DNA of 64,000 bases from contig CP141149.1 of NCBI GenBank assembly GCA_035235625.1, positions 1,583,001 through 1,647,000 on the forward strand. The letters run 5' to 3'. Position numbers and translations under genes: made by a program. A model generated the notes under the pieces. It had not been told where the DNA came from. It was given only the letters and a program-made list of their open reading frames with translations, and made no database searches. Source of the DNA: Saururus chinensis (taxonomy: Eukaryota > Streptophyta > Magnoliopsida > Piperales > Saururaceae). The number at the start of each line of letters is the position of its first letter. Position 1 is the first letter of the stretch. Of the stretch, positions 22,020 through 32,749 are shown in pieces.

Positions 22020-22500
22020 TGCATGAATGTATCTCTAACGTACATGTTCTCTCATGCATCATATCATAATCAACCTACATGAATGTATCTCTAACATACA
22101 TATTCCATCATGCAGCACATCACAACAACCTGCATGAATGTATCTCTAACATACATATTCCCTCATGCATCATATCATAATCAACCTGCATGAATGTATC
22201 TCTAATATACATATCCCATTATGCATCACATCATAATAACTTGCATGAATGTATCTCTAACATACATATTCCTCATGCATCACATCATAACAACCTGCAT
22301 GAATGTATCTCTAACGTACATGTTCTCTCATGCGTCATATCATAATCAACCTGCATGAATGTATCTCTAACATACATATTCCATCATGCATCATATCATA
22401 ATAACCTGCATGAATGTATCTCTAACATACATATTCCCTCATGCATCACATCATAACAACCTGCATGAATGTATCTCTAATATACATATTCCATCATGAA
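22020..22500. repeat. Minisatellite in A1, nine ~55-bp units
   Basis: The unit has the core GAATGTATCTCTAACATACA followed by TATTCC.TCATGCATCA and a variable ATCATAATCAACCTGCAT. Nine cores can be counted here, against five in A2 and four in A3. Confidence 0.93.
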
Positions 22501-22563
22501 TGTATAAGTGTCACACACGCACACTAGTCTAACATGCAAGTCCATACCCATAGAGAATAAACC

Positions 22564-22750
22564 TGCTCTTCAAGGCCGGAGCCCTCGAGCAAATACTTAT
22601 CAAATAGACATGCTCCTCAAGGCCAACGTCTACGAGTAACTCCTGCTCCTCAAGGCCAACGCCTTCGAGCAACTCCTGCTCCTCAAGGCCAACGCCTTCA
22701 AGCAACTCCTGCCCATCAAGTCTAAACTCTCGTGCAACCCTGCTTGTCAA
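22564..22750. repeat. 36-bp tandem repeat private to A1
   Basis: Repeats of the type CCTGCTCCTCAAGGCCAACG followed by CCTTCGAGCAACT, about five units decaying at both ends. A2 and A3 have unrelated sequence at this place. Confidence 0.85.
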
Positions 22751-24557
22751 GACTAAAGTCCCAAGCAACGACACCTAGTAAGCCGGTGCACTTGGACAAA
22801 CCAGCTGGATTCTCAGGGTCCAGCGAATCATACATAATCTCAATCCACAAGACAAGTACACAACTCATCCCTACTTAACTCCATTTAACTAGACTCAACC
22901 CGGGGAGTGCATTCCACACCGGAACACAAATCAAAATATGTCCTTTCGGACCAATCAACTTACGATTAATCCACGACCGATCAATCCGGCACACAATTTC
23001 ACCACATTGCATCCAATCGGTCAAGTTCGATTAACCTCGATGAAGCCTCAATTGGAAATCTATTTTCATGATGCATGCAGCATGGTATATACGTGGGCAA
23101 GGCATACATGAATCCTAATCCATGATAAGTGCTCTCATCAGCCCCTAATGCATCATTCATAATCGTAATATCAAGCTTCAACATCATCATTTAACCCCCA
23201 CATGTGTGTGTGTAACTAGTAGAAGTACTTCACTCAATGCATTTTAACATGCTTGAAAATTAACTTACTACTACACTACACATGTGAATTAACATCAAAT
23301 CATGAATTTCAGTGGAAATCAAAGGAGAAGAATAATTGAAAACGTATCTCAATTCAAAACTCAACCACAAAGGCTAAACACATATAAGATCATTCATTTT
23401 ATCATTGAGTCATGGCATTCACTAACATTCACACACCAACTAACCACACTCTATCATGACAAATCAGTCCAATAATAGGTTGTAGTCCTACTAAAAATAT
23501 GCTTAACCATAGGGAATCAACCATTCACAATTTCAAGATGCCAATTCCAACATCATGCCATAAAACATAAGTCATTCCACAAGTCTCTAAGCATATATCT
23601 CAACTCCATAACCTCAATAGCATGCCCTTCTAGTAGCATAATATAGCTTAAAACACTCCACATTCATATAAAATTGCCAAGTTAAAGTGGAATAATAGAA
23701 ATGAACATCATATGCACAACATACAATTTTACTGTGTAGCCGTTCGAATGCCCTTTAGGCCATTTGATCGGCTAAACGTAAAAATTTGAAATTCACAGTT
23801 TGGCCGTTCGAACGCCTAGCAGGCCGTTCGATCGACTGAACTGGAAAATTGTCGTTCTGACAGTGTTGCCGTTCGAACGCCCAGAAGGGCCGTTTGAACG
23901 CCAACAAGGCAGAAAGACCATCTTCTTCCTTTTGCAAAACCAAACCGAAATATCATTGATAACATCTAACACCCTAATCATCATCAAAAGTCTTTCTTGA
24001 CTTCCAGAATGTTAAACCATATCATAATATGCAAAACCCTGAGAAATCAGGATTAAATATTTTCATTTTCTAATCATGTCATTAACACACCAATTTAAGC
24101 AACTCCATTTAAAATAAGCCAAAAATCAAGAATTTTACCATGGATAAATTGAGATTTCGAAGACCCATTACCTTAGCACTTGATTAAGCTCGGATTGGAG
24201 AGTCACCCTTCTTAAAAACCTTAAAAACACATTGAGTTTGAATTAAACTCTATTAAAAATCGATTTACCAAAGAAATCCCTAATTAAAACCTAGACCTAG
24301 GGCTTGTTGATAATAAAAATTGAAATTTGAAGGTTAGGGTTTGTAGTAAAACACAAATTAGTAGTTTTTGATGTCAAAAAATGAATTGAAACAAAGGGAA
24401 ATGGTAGATTTAGAAGAGATTAAGAAGAAAGCTAGGGTTTAGTGTTTAATTAGAGTAGACTTACCTTAACCACCTTCTGATTCGGGCCTAATTGGGGATT
24501 AGGCCAGACCTCTCTCCTCAGCCTATTCCCAAAAATGAAAATGGCTCAAGTTTTCCC

Positions 24558-24564
24558 TTTTATA
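24558..24564 (-). promoter_or_regulatory. TATA box of LTR A1
   Basis: CTATAAAAGGG on the minus strand, conserved at the same place in A2 (28323-28329). A3 has CTATAAAAGAG (50474-50480). Confidence 0.7.
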
Positions 24565-24984
24565 GTAAGGGTTGGGGTATGTATGGGTAAGTTATGGGGT
24601 GTAAATAGGAAAAGTAGGCTAAAAATGGGTATTTTGCAAATTTAAGCACTAATTAAGCCTAAGAAAATTCTAAAAATTTTTGTATGACCTTAAGTAGATA
24701 TCTGGGTTCATTTGACCCAAACACCAAAATTTTAACGGTGGGGCCCACAGGGGTCCCGCCAAAACCCTAATTTTTGGAAAAATAATGAAAATTTAAAAAA
24801 ATCCCAAAAATTCACATTTGTTTTAAAATTAATTAAAATCACTAATTTTAAAGTTGATTTTGGTTAAAACCATCACAAACACTATTTATTCACAAAATTG
24901 CCGAATAAATCAGAAAACGCGTAAGTTTCACGATAACCAATAATTAAGGAAACCAAAAACCGGTTTAAGATCAGGGATCTTACA

Positions 24985-25371
24985 AATTTGCTGCTTTAAA
25001 CCTGAGAATTAGGGTTCTACCCCTTATTTCCCTATGACACTATGACATGTCAAGGTTTTCGTGTCAATTGTTGGTCAGACCTCTTTCTTTTGAAGTTATT
25101 TAACATCATTCTAGGGCACCCTAACACTCGGTTGCTAGGTTATCCATTTTAGCAGGAATAGAACATACTGCCCCATAAGGGCATTATGGTAATTCTACCA
25201 CCCCTCCTTTGGTTCATTCTAGTCATTTTACTGCCCTTCTATTAATTTAAGTCATTCACCTCTCACAAAGCTCCACTCTCATACTGAACCGCGCTTCCAT
25301 TCACACGAATGTGGGTGGGTCCACTCTAAGGGTATTTCTGTTATTTGGTTTAAGGCCTTAATGACATCTAA
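24985..25371 (-). repeat. LTR family B, copy B2, part 2
   Basis: 387 bases of B2 left between the two inserted solo LTRs. The first bases (AATTTGCTGC...) continue exactly where B1 continues past the A1 insertion site. The last five, TCTAA (25367-25371), are the target duplication of A2. Confidence 0.8.
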
Positions 25372-28300
25372 TGTCACGCCCCGGCCATGCCCGACCCGAG
25401 CCGAACCCGGTCCAAGGGCCGGTCATAGCGCGCGGGGGCGACGAAGTGCAATTGAGAAATGATTCTAGCGGAAGACTTAATCCCTAACCACGGGCGATTA
25501 ACAGCAACACGGAGTGCGCACAATCCTTTGAGCAAGAGTAAATAAAAAGGGAGAAAAGGTGTTGCTTAACACAAAGTAAACAACTATCTCAAACCCACAA
25601 GCTTAGTTTTAAGTAAAGCCCACACCGGCTCAAAATAAGTCATAAGCAAACATAACTGTAACATGTGACATAAATCCACAACAAAGAACCCTACACATAG
25701 GTTCTAACATAAAACATGAAACAAAATGAAGGAAAGTCACGCAACGATCTCCATCATCACACCCAAGCTACCTCTGACCTTTCCTCAAAAAGGCAATCCT
25801 GTCCGTCTGCGTGTCGCACCACGCAGCCCCAAATCAAAACACAAAAGAGGGGTGAGTTTTAACACTCAGCAATGGTTTTAATATCACCGTCAACGTAGAA
25901 AATACGATAGCTTAGAAATGAGATCGTTTCAGATCAAAAATTTACATGGTGCATCACTTTACTGATCACACATTCATATCACTTAACACTGCATAAAAAT
26001 GCATAGTTCAACCTGCATGGATGTATCTCTAGCAAACATATTCCCACATGCATTCACATCATAACCAATCCCGCATGGACGTATCTCTAACATACATATT
26101 CCACATGCATAACATCAAAATCAACATGCATGGATGTATCTCTAACATACATATTCCACATGCATAACATCAAAATCAACATGCATGGATGTATCTCTAA
26201 CATACATATTCCACATGCATAACATCAACATCAACATGCATGGATGTATCTCTAACATACATATTCCCACATGCATAATGTTATCACAATCAACCTCCAT
26301 CAAGGAGTAATCACACATTGACGTCACACAGTCGGGAGCATAGACAAGGCCACAAAGGCGTGTCATGGTACAAAATTCTACACAAGAATTCAAGAAAGAT
26401 CGGGGTTGTCAATCCCTAATACTGCTCGCCCTGGACGATCCTGGCCAAGGATGTCCCATTCTCACACAGAGAATCTAGAGCAGGGGTGTTCGCCTCAGTG
26501 GACATCTCCCCGCGGAGGGAAGAGCCCGAGTTCTCACACAGAGAACCCTAGAACACGTGGTAGCGGGGTGCACACGGCATACCACACTGGATTCTCAGGG
26601 TCCAGATGACACACATAATGATATTCTCACATATCCGCAAGACAAGTACACAACTCGTCCCCACATCATTCCATTAAACAAGACTCAACCCGGGGAGTGC
26701 ACTCGTTCCACACAGGAACTCCAAATCGTTCCACACAGGAACTTCAAATCAAAATATGTCCTTTCGGACCAATCAACTTGCGATTAATCCACGACCGATA
26801 AACCCGGCACGCAATTCCATCACATTGCATCCAATCGGTCAAATTCGATTAATCACGATGAAGCCTCAATTGGAAATCCATTTTCATGATGCGTGCAACA
26901 TGGTACATGCGTGGGCAAAGCATACATGAACCCTAATCATGATAAGTGCTCTCACCAGCCCCTAATGCATCATTCATAATCACGATATTAAGCTTCAACA
27001 TCATCATTTAACCCCCACATGTGTGTGTGTGTAACTAGTAGAAGCCTTTCACATAATGCATATTATCATGCTTGAAAATCAACTCACTACCACACTACAC
27101 ATGTGAATTTCTACCTAAACATGAATTCCAGCGGAAATCATAGTAGAAGAATCGTTGAAATCTTAGCTAGATTCAAAACTCAACCACAAAGGCTAAACAC
27201 CTATAACATCACTCATTCCATCATTGAGTCATGGTATTCACCAACATTCACACACCATTAATCACAATTTATCATGACAAATCTGTCCAACAATGATTGT
27301 AGTCCTACTGAAATATGCTTAACCAAAGGGAAACAACTATTCATAATTTCAAAATAACGATTCCAACATCATGCCACAAAACATAAGTCATTCCACCATC
27401 ACTAAGCATATATCTCAACTCCATAAACTCAATAGCATGCATTTCCAGTAGCCTAACATAGCTTAAAACACTCCACATTCATATAAAATTGGCAAGCCAA
27501 AGTGGAATCATCAAAATAGGCATCATACACACAACATGCAAATTTCCTGTGTAGCCGATCGATCGCCCTTCAGGCCGTTCGATCGGTTACACGCAAAATT
27601 TTCAAATTTTCAGTTCAGCCGATCGATCGCCCTGCAAGGCCGATCGATCGCCAACACGGCAGAACAGTCATCTTCTTCCTTTCGCAAAATCAAACCGAGA
27701 CACCATAGATAACACTTCAAATCCACATCTAGCACCCTAATCATCATCAAAAGTCCTCCTTGACTTCCAGAATATCAAACCAAACCATAATAATGCAAAA
27801 CCCTAAGAAATCGGGATTAAATAATTCCATTTTCTAACCTTACCATTAACACACTAAATCAAGCAAACCATTTCGAAATAAGCCAAAAATGAAGAGTTTT
27901 ACCATGGATAAACAGAGATTTTGAAGACCCATTACCTCAGTACTTGATTAAGCTCGGATTGAAGAGTCACCCTTCTTGAAATCCTTGAAAACACAATGAG
28001 TTTGAATCAAACACCAATAGAAATCGATTTACTTAAGAAATCCTTAATTGAATCTTAGATCTAGGGCTTGTTGGTAGTAAAAATCGAATTTTGAAAGTTA
28101 GGGTTTGTAGTAAAACACAAATCAGTAGCTTTTGATGGTCAAAAACGAATTGAATCAAGGGGAAAATGGTAGATTTAGAAGAAATTAAGAGAAAAGCCAT
28201 GGATTAGTGCTTAATCAGAGCAAGCTTACCTTAATCGGCTTCTAATTCGGGTCTAAGTGGGGATTAGGCCAGCCCTCCTTCTTTAGCCTATTCCCAAAAA

Positions 28301-28753
28301 TGGAAATGGCTCTGGTTTGCCCTTTTATAGTAAGGGTTGGGGTAGGCATAGGTAAGTTTTTGGGGTGTAAATATGAAAAGTAGGCTAAAAGTGGTTATTT
28401 TGCAAATTTAAGCACGAATTAAGCCTAATAAAATTCTGAAAATTTTTGTGTGACCTTAAGTATATGTCTAGGGTCATTTGACATAAAAAATAAAATTTTC
28501 GACCGTGGGGCCCACAGGGGTCCCGCCAAAACCCTAATTTTTGGGAAAATAGTGAAAATTCCGAAAAATCTCAAAAATTCACATTTGGTTTAAAATCACT
28601 TAAAACCACTAATATTGAAGTTAATTTTGGTTAAAACCATCACAAACTCTATTTATTTACAAAATCATCGAATAAGATCAGAAAACACGTAAATCTCACG
28701 ATAATCAATAATTAAAGAAAACCAAAACCGGTTTAAAGATGAGGGTCCTTACA
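25372..28753 (-). mobile_element. Solo LTR, family A copy A2, 3382 bp
   Basis: In plus sense TGTCACGCCCCGGCC ... GGTCCTTACA, flanked by an exact 5-bp duplication TCTAA (25367-25371, 28754-28758). It is closely similar to A1 and A3 along its length and is in the same orientation as A1. It carries five minisatellite units (about 26010-26280), a block with two GTTCTCACACAGAGAA-like motifs (about 26456-26547), the GATCGATCG form of the palindromic module (27550-27662) and a minus-strand TATA box (28323-28329). There is no gag or pol. It is a solo LTR of a gypsy element with unusually long LTRs. Confidence 0.92.
28323..28329 (-). promoter_or_regulatory. TATA box of LTR A2
   Basis: CTATAAAAGGGC on the minus strand at the position conserved in all three family A copies. 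Confidence 0.7.
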
Positions 28754-30405
28754 TCTAATGACTCCTAAATTGAAGTCAACGGTATTAATGGGCTTCATAA
28801 CCTCTGTGTAATTTTTCTGGCGTGTGACGGGGTCGTGAACCCCTTGAACCGACCCAGGTTGTCTTAAAGGTTTATGATTAAACCTAGGGGCAAAAAGGTC
28901 AATTATCCACTCACTGGGATTTTTCCTCACAAAATGTATTAGTATATAATTAGGTTACCCATTAAACTCTCACTGAGAATTTTCTCAATTTTTAGATCCA
29001 CTCATAGGCCCATGAACCAGAGCCTTGAACTCGAATAAGTTAATACTATACGATAATTAACTAGTAGGGGTAAAAAGATCATTTTACCATATCTAGGATT
29101 TTTCCTAGCTAAAACTCGGTCAGAATAATCCCAAACCTCTCTAGATACATGAGTATTTTTCTAGAATTTGTTTGACACTTATAACCCCCTGAACCGGACT
29201 TGGTTCACTCTAATCTAATATATTCTTTTTTTTAAAGAATCGACCCGAGCTGGGTCGGTTTGGGTCGACGACCCGCAACGCGGGGGTCGTCTTCCCCGCA
29301 TCCGGCCAGAGGAGTATTTGCCTCTGGCGGGGCTGCCGCTTGCCGCCACGGCCGAGCGGCGGGCTGGGGTCCACCGGATCGCCACCAGGCGGCAATCACA
29401 ATGGGCCTGGCCCCCGCCGTCGCCTGGCGGCCGGCAAGGGCCAAAGTAGCCCCCCCCCTTTTTTTTATCGCTAAACAGAAGATGCCGCCACGGCCGGGCG
29501 GTGGCCTGGCAGTGGCCAGGCTCGACCAGGATCGCCTTCATCCGGCAATCCCAGGAACCTTGGTCCCACCTCCGGCCACTTTCTACACCGTGCCACCGCC
29601 ACTTGATCTCTTTTTTTTATAGTGTGACGACCCGGCGGCTGCCAATCCACCGCCGCCAAGGCCGCCAGATCCAAAGCAACTACAGCCAGGACCAGCACGC
29701 CCCTCCCTCATTTGGTCCAGCCACCAGCTGTCGGCCGGTGGCCGGCCGGTGACTGGCCGGCAGTAGCAATTTCAATAAAATTATGTGAACAGTGATTGCA
29801 TAAATCACTATTCACATAATTAACAAAAACGATTTTATATTTTAATAATGAAATATTTTTAATCTTGATTCAAAATCCTACCTCGAAGGCAGCGTTGCCA
29901 TTGATCCACCATCGCTAACGCTTCACCGGAGTCTCGCCGAAAAATTCCTTCATCTCCTCCACCGTCAAAAGCTCTTCAAAACTCCCCATTCTCTGCTCTT
30001 ATTGGGCAAAAAGACCCCCAAATTGTGCCATATGAAGGCCTTTTATAGGCATGGGATTAGGGCTCCTAATCCCATGAGGAATTAGACCTTAAAACCCAAT
30101 TTCGGAGCAGTAATTTATCGGGCCCACATCGCAACTTAAACTAATAGTTTGCGCGTTCAATTCGGGTAAACGGGTCCTGCACGATATGTTCAACTTCAAG
30201 CGGTCGTTTCTCCCTCATCCGGACTTCGATTCACGCGTTCTTAGTGGTGTTTTGAAGCTCTTTCCGTCTATTTTCCATCCATATATACTTTAGCCACCAC
30301 TTCCCAATTGATGATTAAGTTATTCCCACAGGAAGATCAAGGGGTCCTACACCTTAATTTCCACGTGTACGACTTCAGGAATTTAGAAAATTCCCGGACA
30401 TTACA
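28754..30405 (-). repeat. LTR family B, copy B2, part 3 (5' end of the LTR)
   Basis: Continues B2 beyond A2 and matches 53750-55331 of B3. It contains a GC-rich section (29220-29760) that is open in several frames on both strands, but those frames are not conserved in B3, so none is called a gene. A near-perfect 17-bp hairpin (29781-29819) follows. The plus-sense end CGGACATTACA gives, on the minus strand, an LTR start TGTAATGTCCGGG. No target duplication was found. Confidence 0.8.
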
Positions 30406-30607
30406 ACTTAGTTAGAATTCCTATACTGTTTTTCGGAATGGGCTGAAAGCCCTTTATATAGAGTTTGTGATTGTGGACACCCTATGATTTAAATTTTCTT
30501 TATTTAGGCATTTTACTTTGATTAAAAGTATTATTTTATTTGGAATTTTCTCATTAGAGAGTTGCTCAGATTAGCATTGAGTTGACTAGGAAATATTAAT
30601 CTTGACT
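30406..30607. other. Short AT-rich spacer between B2 and element E
   Basis: No gene or repeat is recognised in these 200 bases. Confidence 0.5.
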
Positions 30608-30612
30608 AGGTT

Positions 30613-30980
30613 TGTTGTAACCCCTAGGGTTACAAGGGTGAAATTAAGGTGAGAATGTATATGGGAAAGAAGAAGAAGAGGAAGAGAGTTAGGGAAGGGT
30701 AGAGAAGATAAATAAATTACTAGTTTTTTGCTCACAATTCGTAATTCATGATTATAGAAGGGTACATAATTTATTGAATTCAGCCTTCTCAAATTAGGAA
30801 GCAAATCTAAATTAGAAAAGCAATGACAATAAGAATCTTACCTTTAAGAAACATTTCTAAACTAGAAAAGTAATAACAATAAGAATTCTACCTTTAATAA
30901 GCAATTCTAAACTAAGAAAACAAACTTAAACTAAGGCATACTTAATAAAGAAAGTCCTAATTCGAAATCATAATAATCCA
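30613..30980 (-). repeat. 3' LTR of element E
   Basis: Shares with the other LTR the run GTAACCCCTAGGGTTACAAG near one end (plus sense) and CATACTTAATAAAGAAAGTC near the other. Frames on this LTR, including 30586-30804, are shadows. Confidence 0.85.
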
Positions 30981-32439
30981 CTACTGTTTCTGCTAAGCCT
31001 TGTCCTCAAAGATGGGAAGGACTAAGATGATCACCAACAGCAAAAGGCTAGAGAATTCAATGATACTTCCGAGGAGGGCACTAAATGATGTGCAATTTAT
31101 TCGGTGGTTGGGCAGTAAGGAGGCATTTTACCCCATCAAGCTCATTGTTCATCTTACGACAAACCACCATATTACAAAGCTTTGCACCATTTGAAGCCGG
31201 GTCAGGCCAAGTCCAAGGGAGGCCCACAAGAAAATCCATATTGCTCTTTAGATGGAAAGAAAATCCTAGAACGAGTGCAACAGCTGGTTCAATGGCGATG
31301 TAGGACCCAACTCTGGATCTGTCCGAGGCAAAGAGGAGTTGGCAATGGAGAAAAATCAGGGACCCTTCTCTGATCAACAACCACCACCACTGAGAAATAT
31401 GGCATGCTTCACAGGCAACTTGCCAAAAATGTGGTTTGCACTGTTTAGGAGGGAGATCATGGCTGCAGGAAATTCCTAGAATGACCGTTTTGCACAGAGA
31501 CAAGTGAAGTTCGTCTCGGTACTAGCATCATCCAACAAAGAGCCAGAGTCGCATGCATCTCCTCCTTGTGAGATTTTCTACCTGTAACTTCAATTAGCCA
31601 GAATGCTTGGGGAGATTCGTTGCAAGGAGGAGCCAATGGTCCACCCAGAACTTTCTGGCAAGAATCCTGGAAATGAAAATTTCACTGGATCGTAGGGGTG
31701 TTCCAGTTAGGGAAATTAGAACTAGAGGGCAAGGAAAATCCTGTAAGATCCTGATCATTGCCAGGGAGCAAATCTCGTATTGCTTTCAATTATTAGATTG
31801 GAAGGTCATGGCTGAAATTGTGGTGTTGAGCAGCGACAGGAGGAGCCCAATTCAATGTTTGGCATGCTTTCCACGGCAGGGCAGCAGACCTCTGCAAGAA
31901 TAAAGTTGGTGGCTTTTGGTTGCACTAGTGGAAGTAAGGCCGGGAAATAAGTGACTCGAGTGCTATAAAAAATTGGGCAGTGATGCATGACTAGTAGACC
32001 AGGAGATGCTATAGTCATGGGAAGCAGTTTCTACTGAATCAAGTTTTGCTGAAACCACTGAGAATAGAGGGGGATTTGGTAGTGGCGGAGGACTTGTTGC
32101 TTGTGTCCATGGTTTGGCACAGGCAAGGGAAAGTTTTATTTGAATGGTGGAGTGTGAGAGAGTAGTCTTCTTGAATGGGTTCATCTTCCAGCGAAGAATC
32201 GTTTTTTTGAATTGTTGCACCTTCTTCCATGCAATTGATAGTGGAGGCATTGGGTCAACCTGAGGTAGCCCCTTGGGCGGCTTGGATGCTGCCATGGCCA
32301 ATACAAGCCTTTTACAATCCTCGAGCATAGCTGTAATCTTTTGCACAACTATCCAAGATGGTTGTCACGTCTAAGGAAGGAGGAGCTGTCAGGAGTATCT
32401 TCGCCCGTTGCTCCATGGCCCCTTTGTCTATGATACTAA
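30981..32439 (-). other. Interior of element E, no intact frame
   Basis: Minus-strand frames of 127 codons (31963-32346) and 140 codons (31081-31503) are separated by stops and frame changes. No zinc knuckle, DSG protease, reverse transcriptase or integrase motif is visible. It may be a decayed gag-like region plus unrelated filler. Confidence 0.5.
32427..32439 (-). other. Primer-binding site of element E (decayed)
   Basis: The minus strand reads TAGTATCATAGAC one base from the end of the 5' LTR, close to the TGGTATCAGAGC complement of initiator-Met tRNA. Confidence 0.55.
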
Positions 32440-32749
32440 TGTCGTAACCCCTAGGGTTACAAGGGTGAAATTAAGGAGATAATGTATGTGGGAAAGAAGA
32501 AGAAGAGAGTTAAGGAGGGGCAGAGAAGATAAATAAACTACTAATTTGCTACTCAAAATTCGTAATTCATGACTACGGAAGAGTACATGATTTATATGCT
32601 TCAGCTTTCTGAAATTAGGTAGCAAATCTAACCTAGGAAGACAATAACAATAAGAATAACAATCCCACCTTTAATAAGCATTTCTAAACTAAGGAAAGTA
32701 ATAACAATAAGAATCTTATATTTAATAAGCAATTCTAAACTAGGGAAGT
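32440..32749 (-). repeat. 5' LTR of element E, part 1
   Basis: Homologous to 30613-30930. It is interrupted after 32749 by solo LTR D and resumes at 35461-35518. Confidence 0.88.

Larger units (their letters stand above)
21358..24984 (-). mobile_element. Solo LTR, family A copy A1, 3627 bp
   Basis: In plus sense it starts TGTCACGCCCCGG and ends GATCTTACA. On the minus strand it therefore reads TGTAAG...CGGGGCGTGACA, the typical ends of a long plant gypsy (Del/Tekay-like) LTR. Flanks AATAC and AATTT are a decayed 5-bp duplication, and copy B1 shows the uninterrupted site. It contains nine ~55-bp minisatellite units (22020-22500), a 36-bp repeat found only in this copy (22564-22750), a minus-strand TATAAAA box, and the TTCGAA form of the palindromic module (23738-23910). 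All frames inside are short and unconserved among copies. No internal coding region is attached. Confidence 0.88.

Noticed and set aside
21358..28753. A1 and A2 as the two LTRs of one element
   Set aside because: Only 387 bp lies between them and it is family B sequence; A2 has its own exact target duplication and A1 has an empty site in B1.
29215..29752. Several 60-120-codon GC-rich frames on both strands
   Set aside because: GC-rich part of LTR B2; frames are not conserved in the homologous part of B3 (54220-54660).
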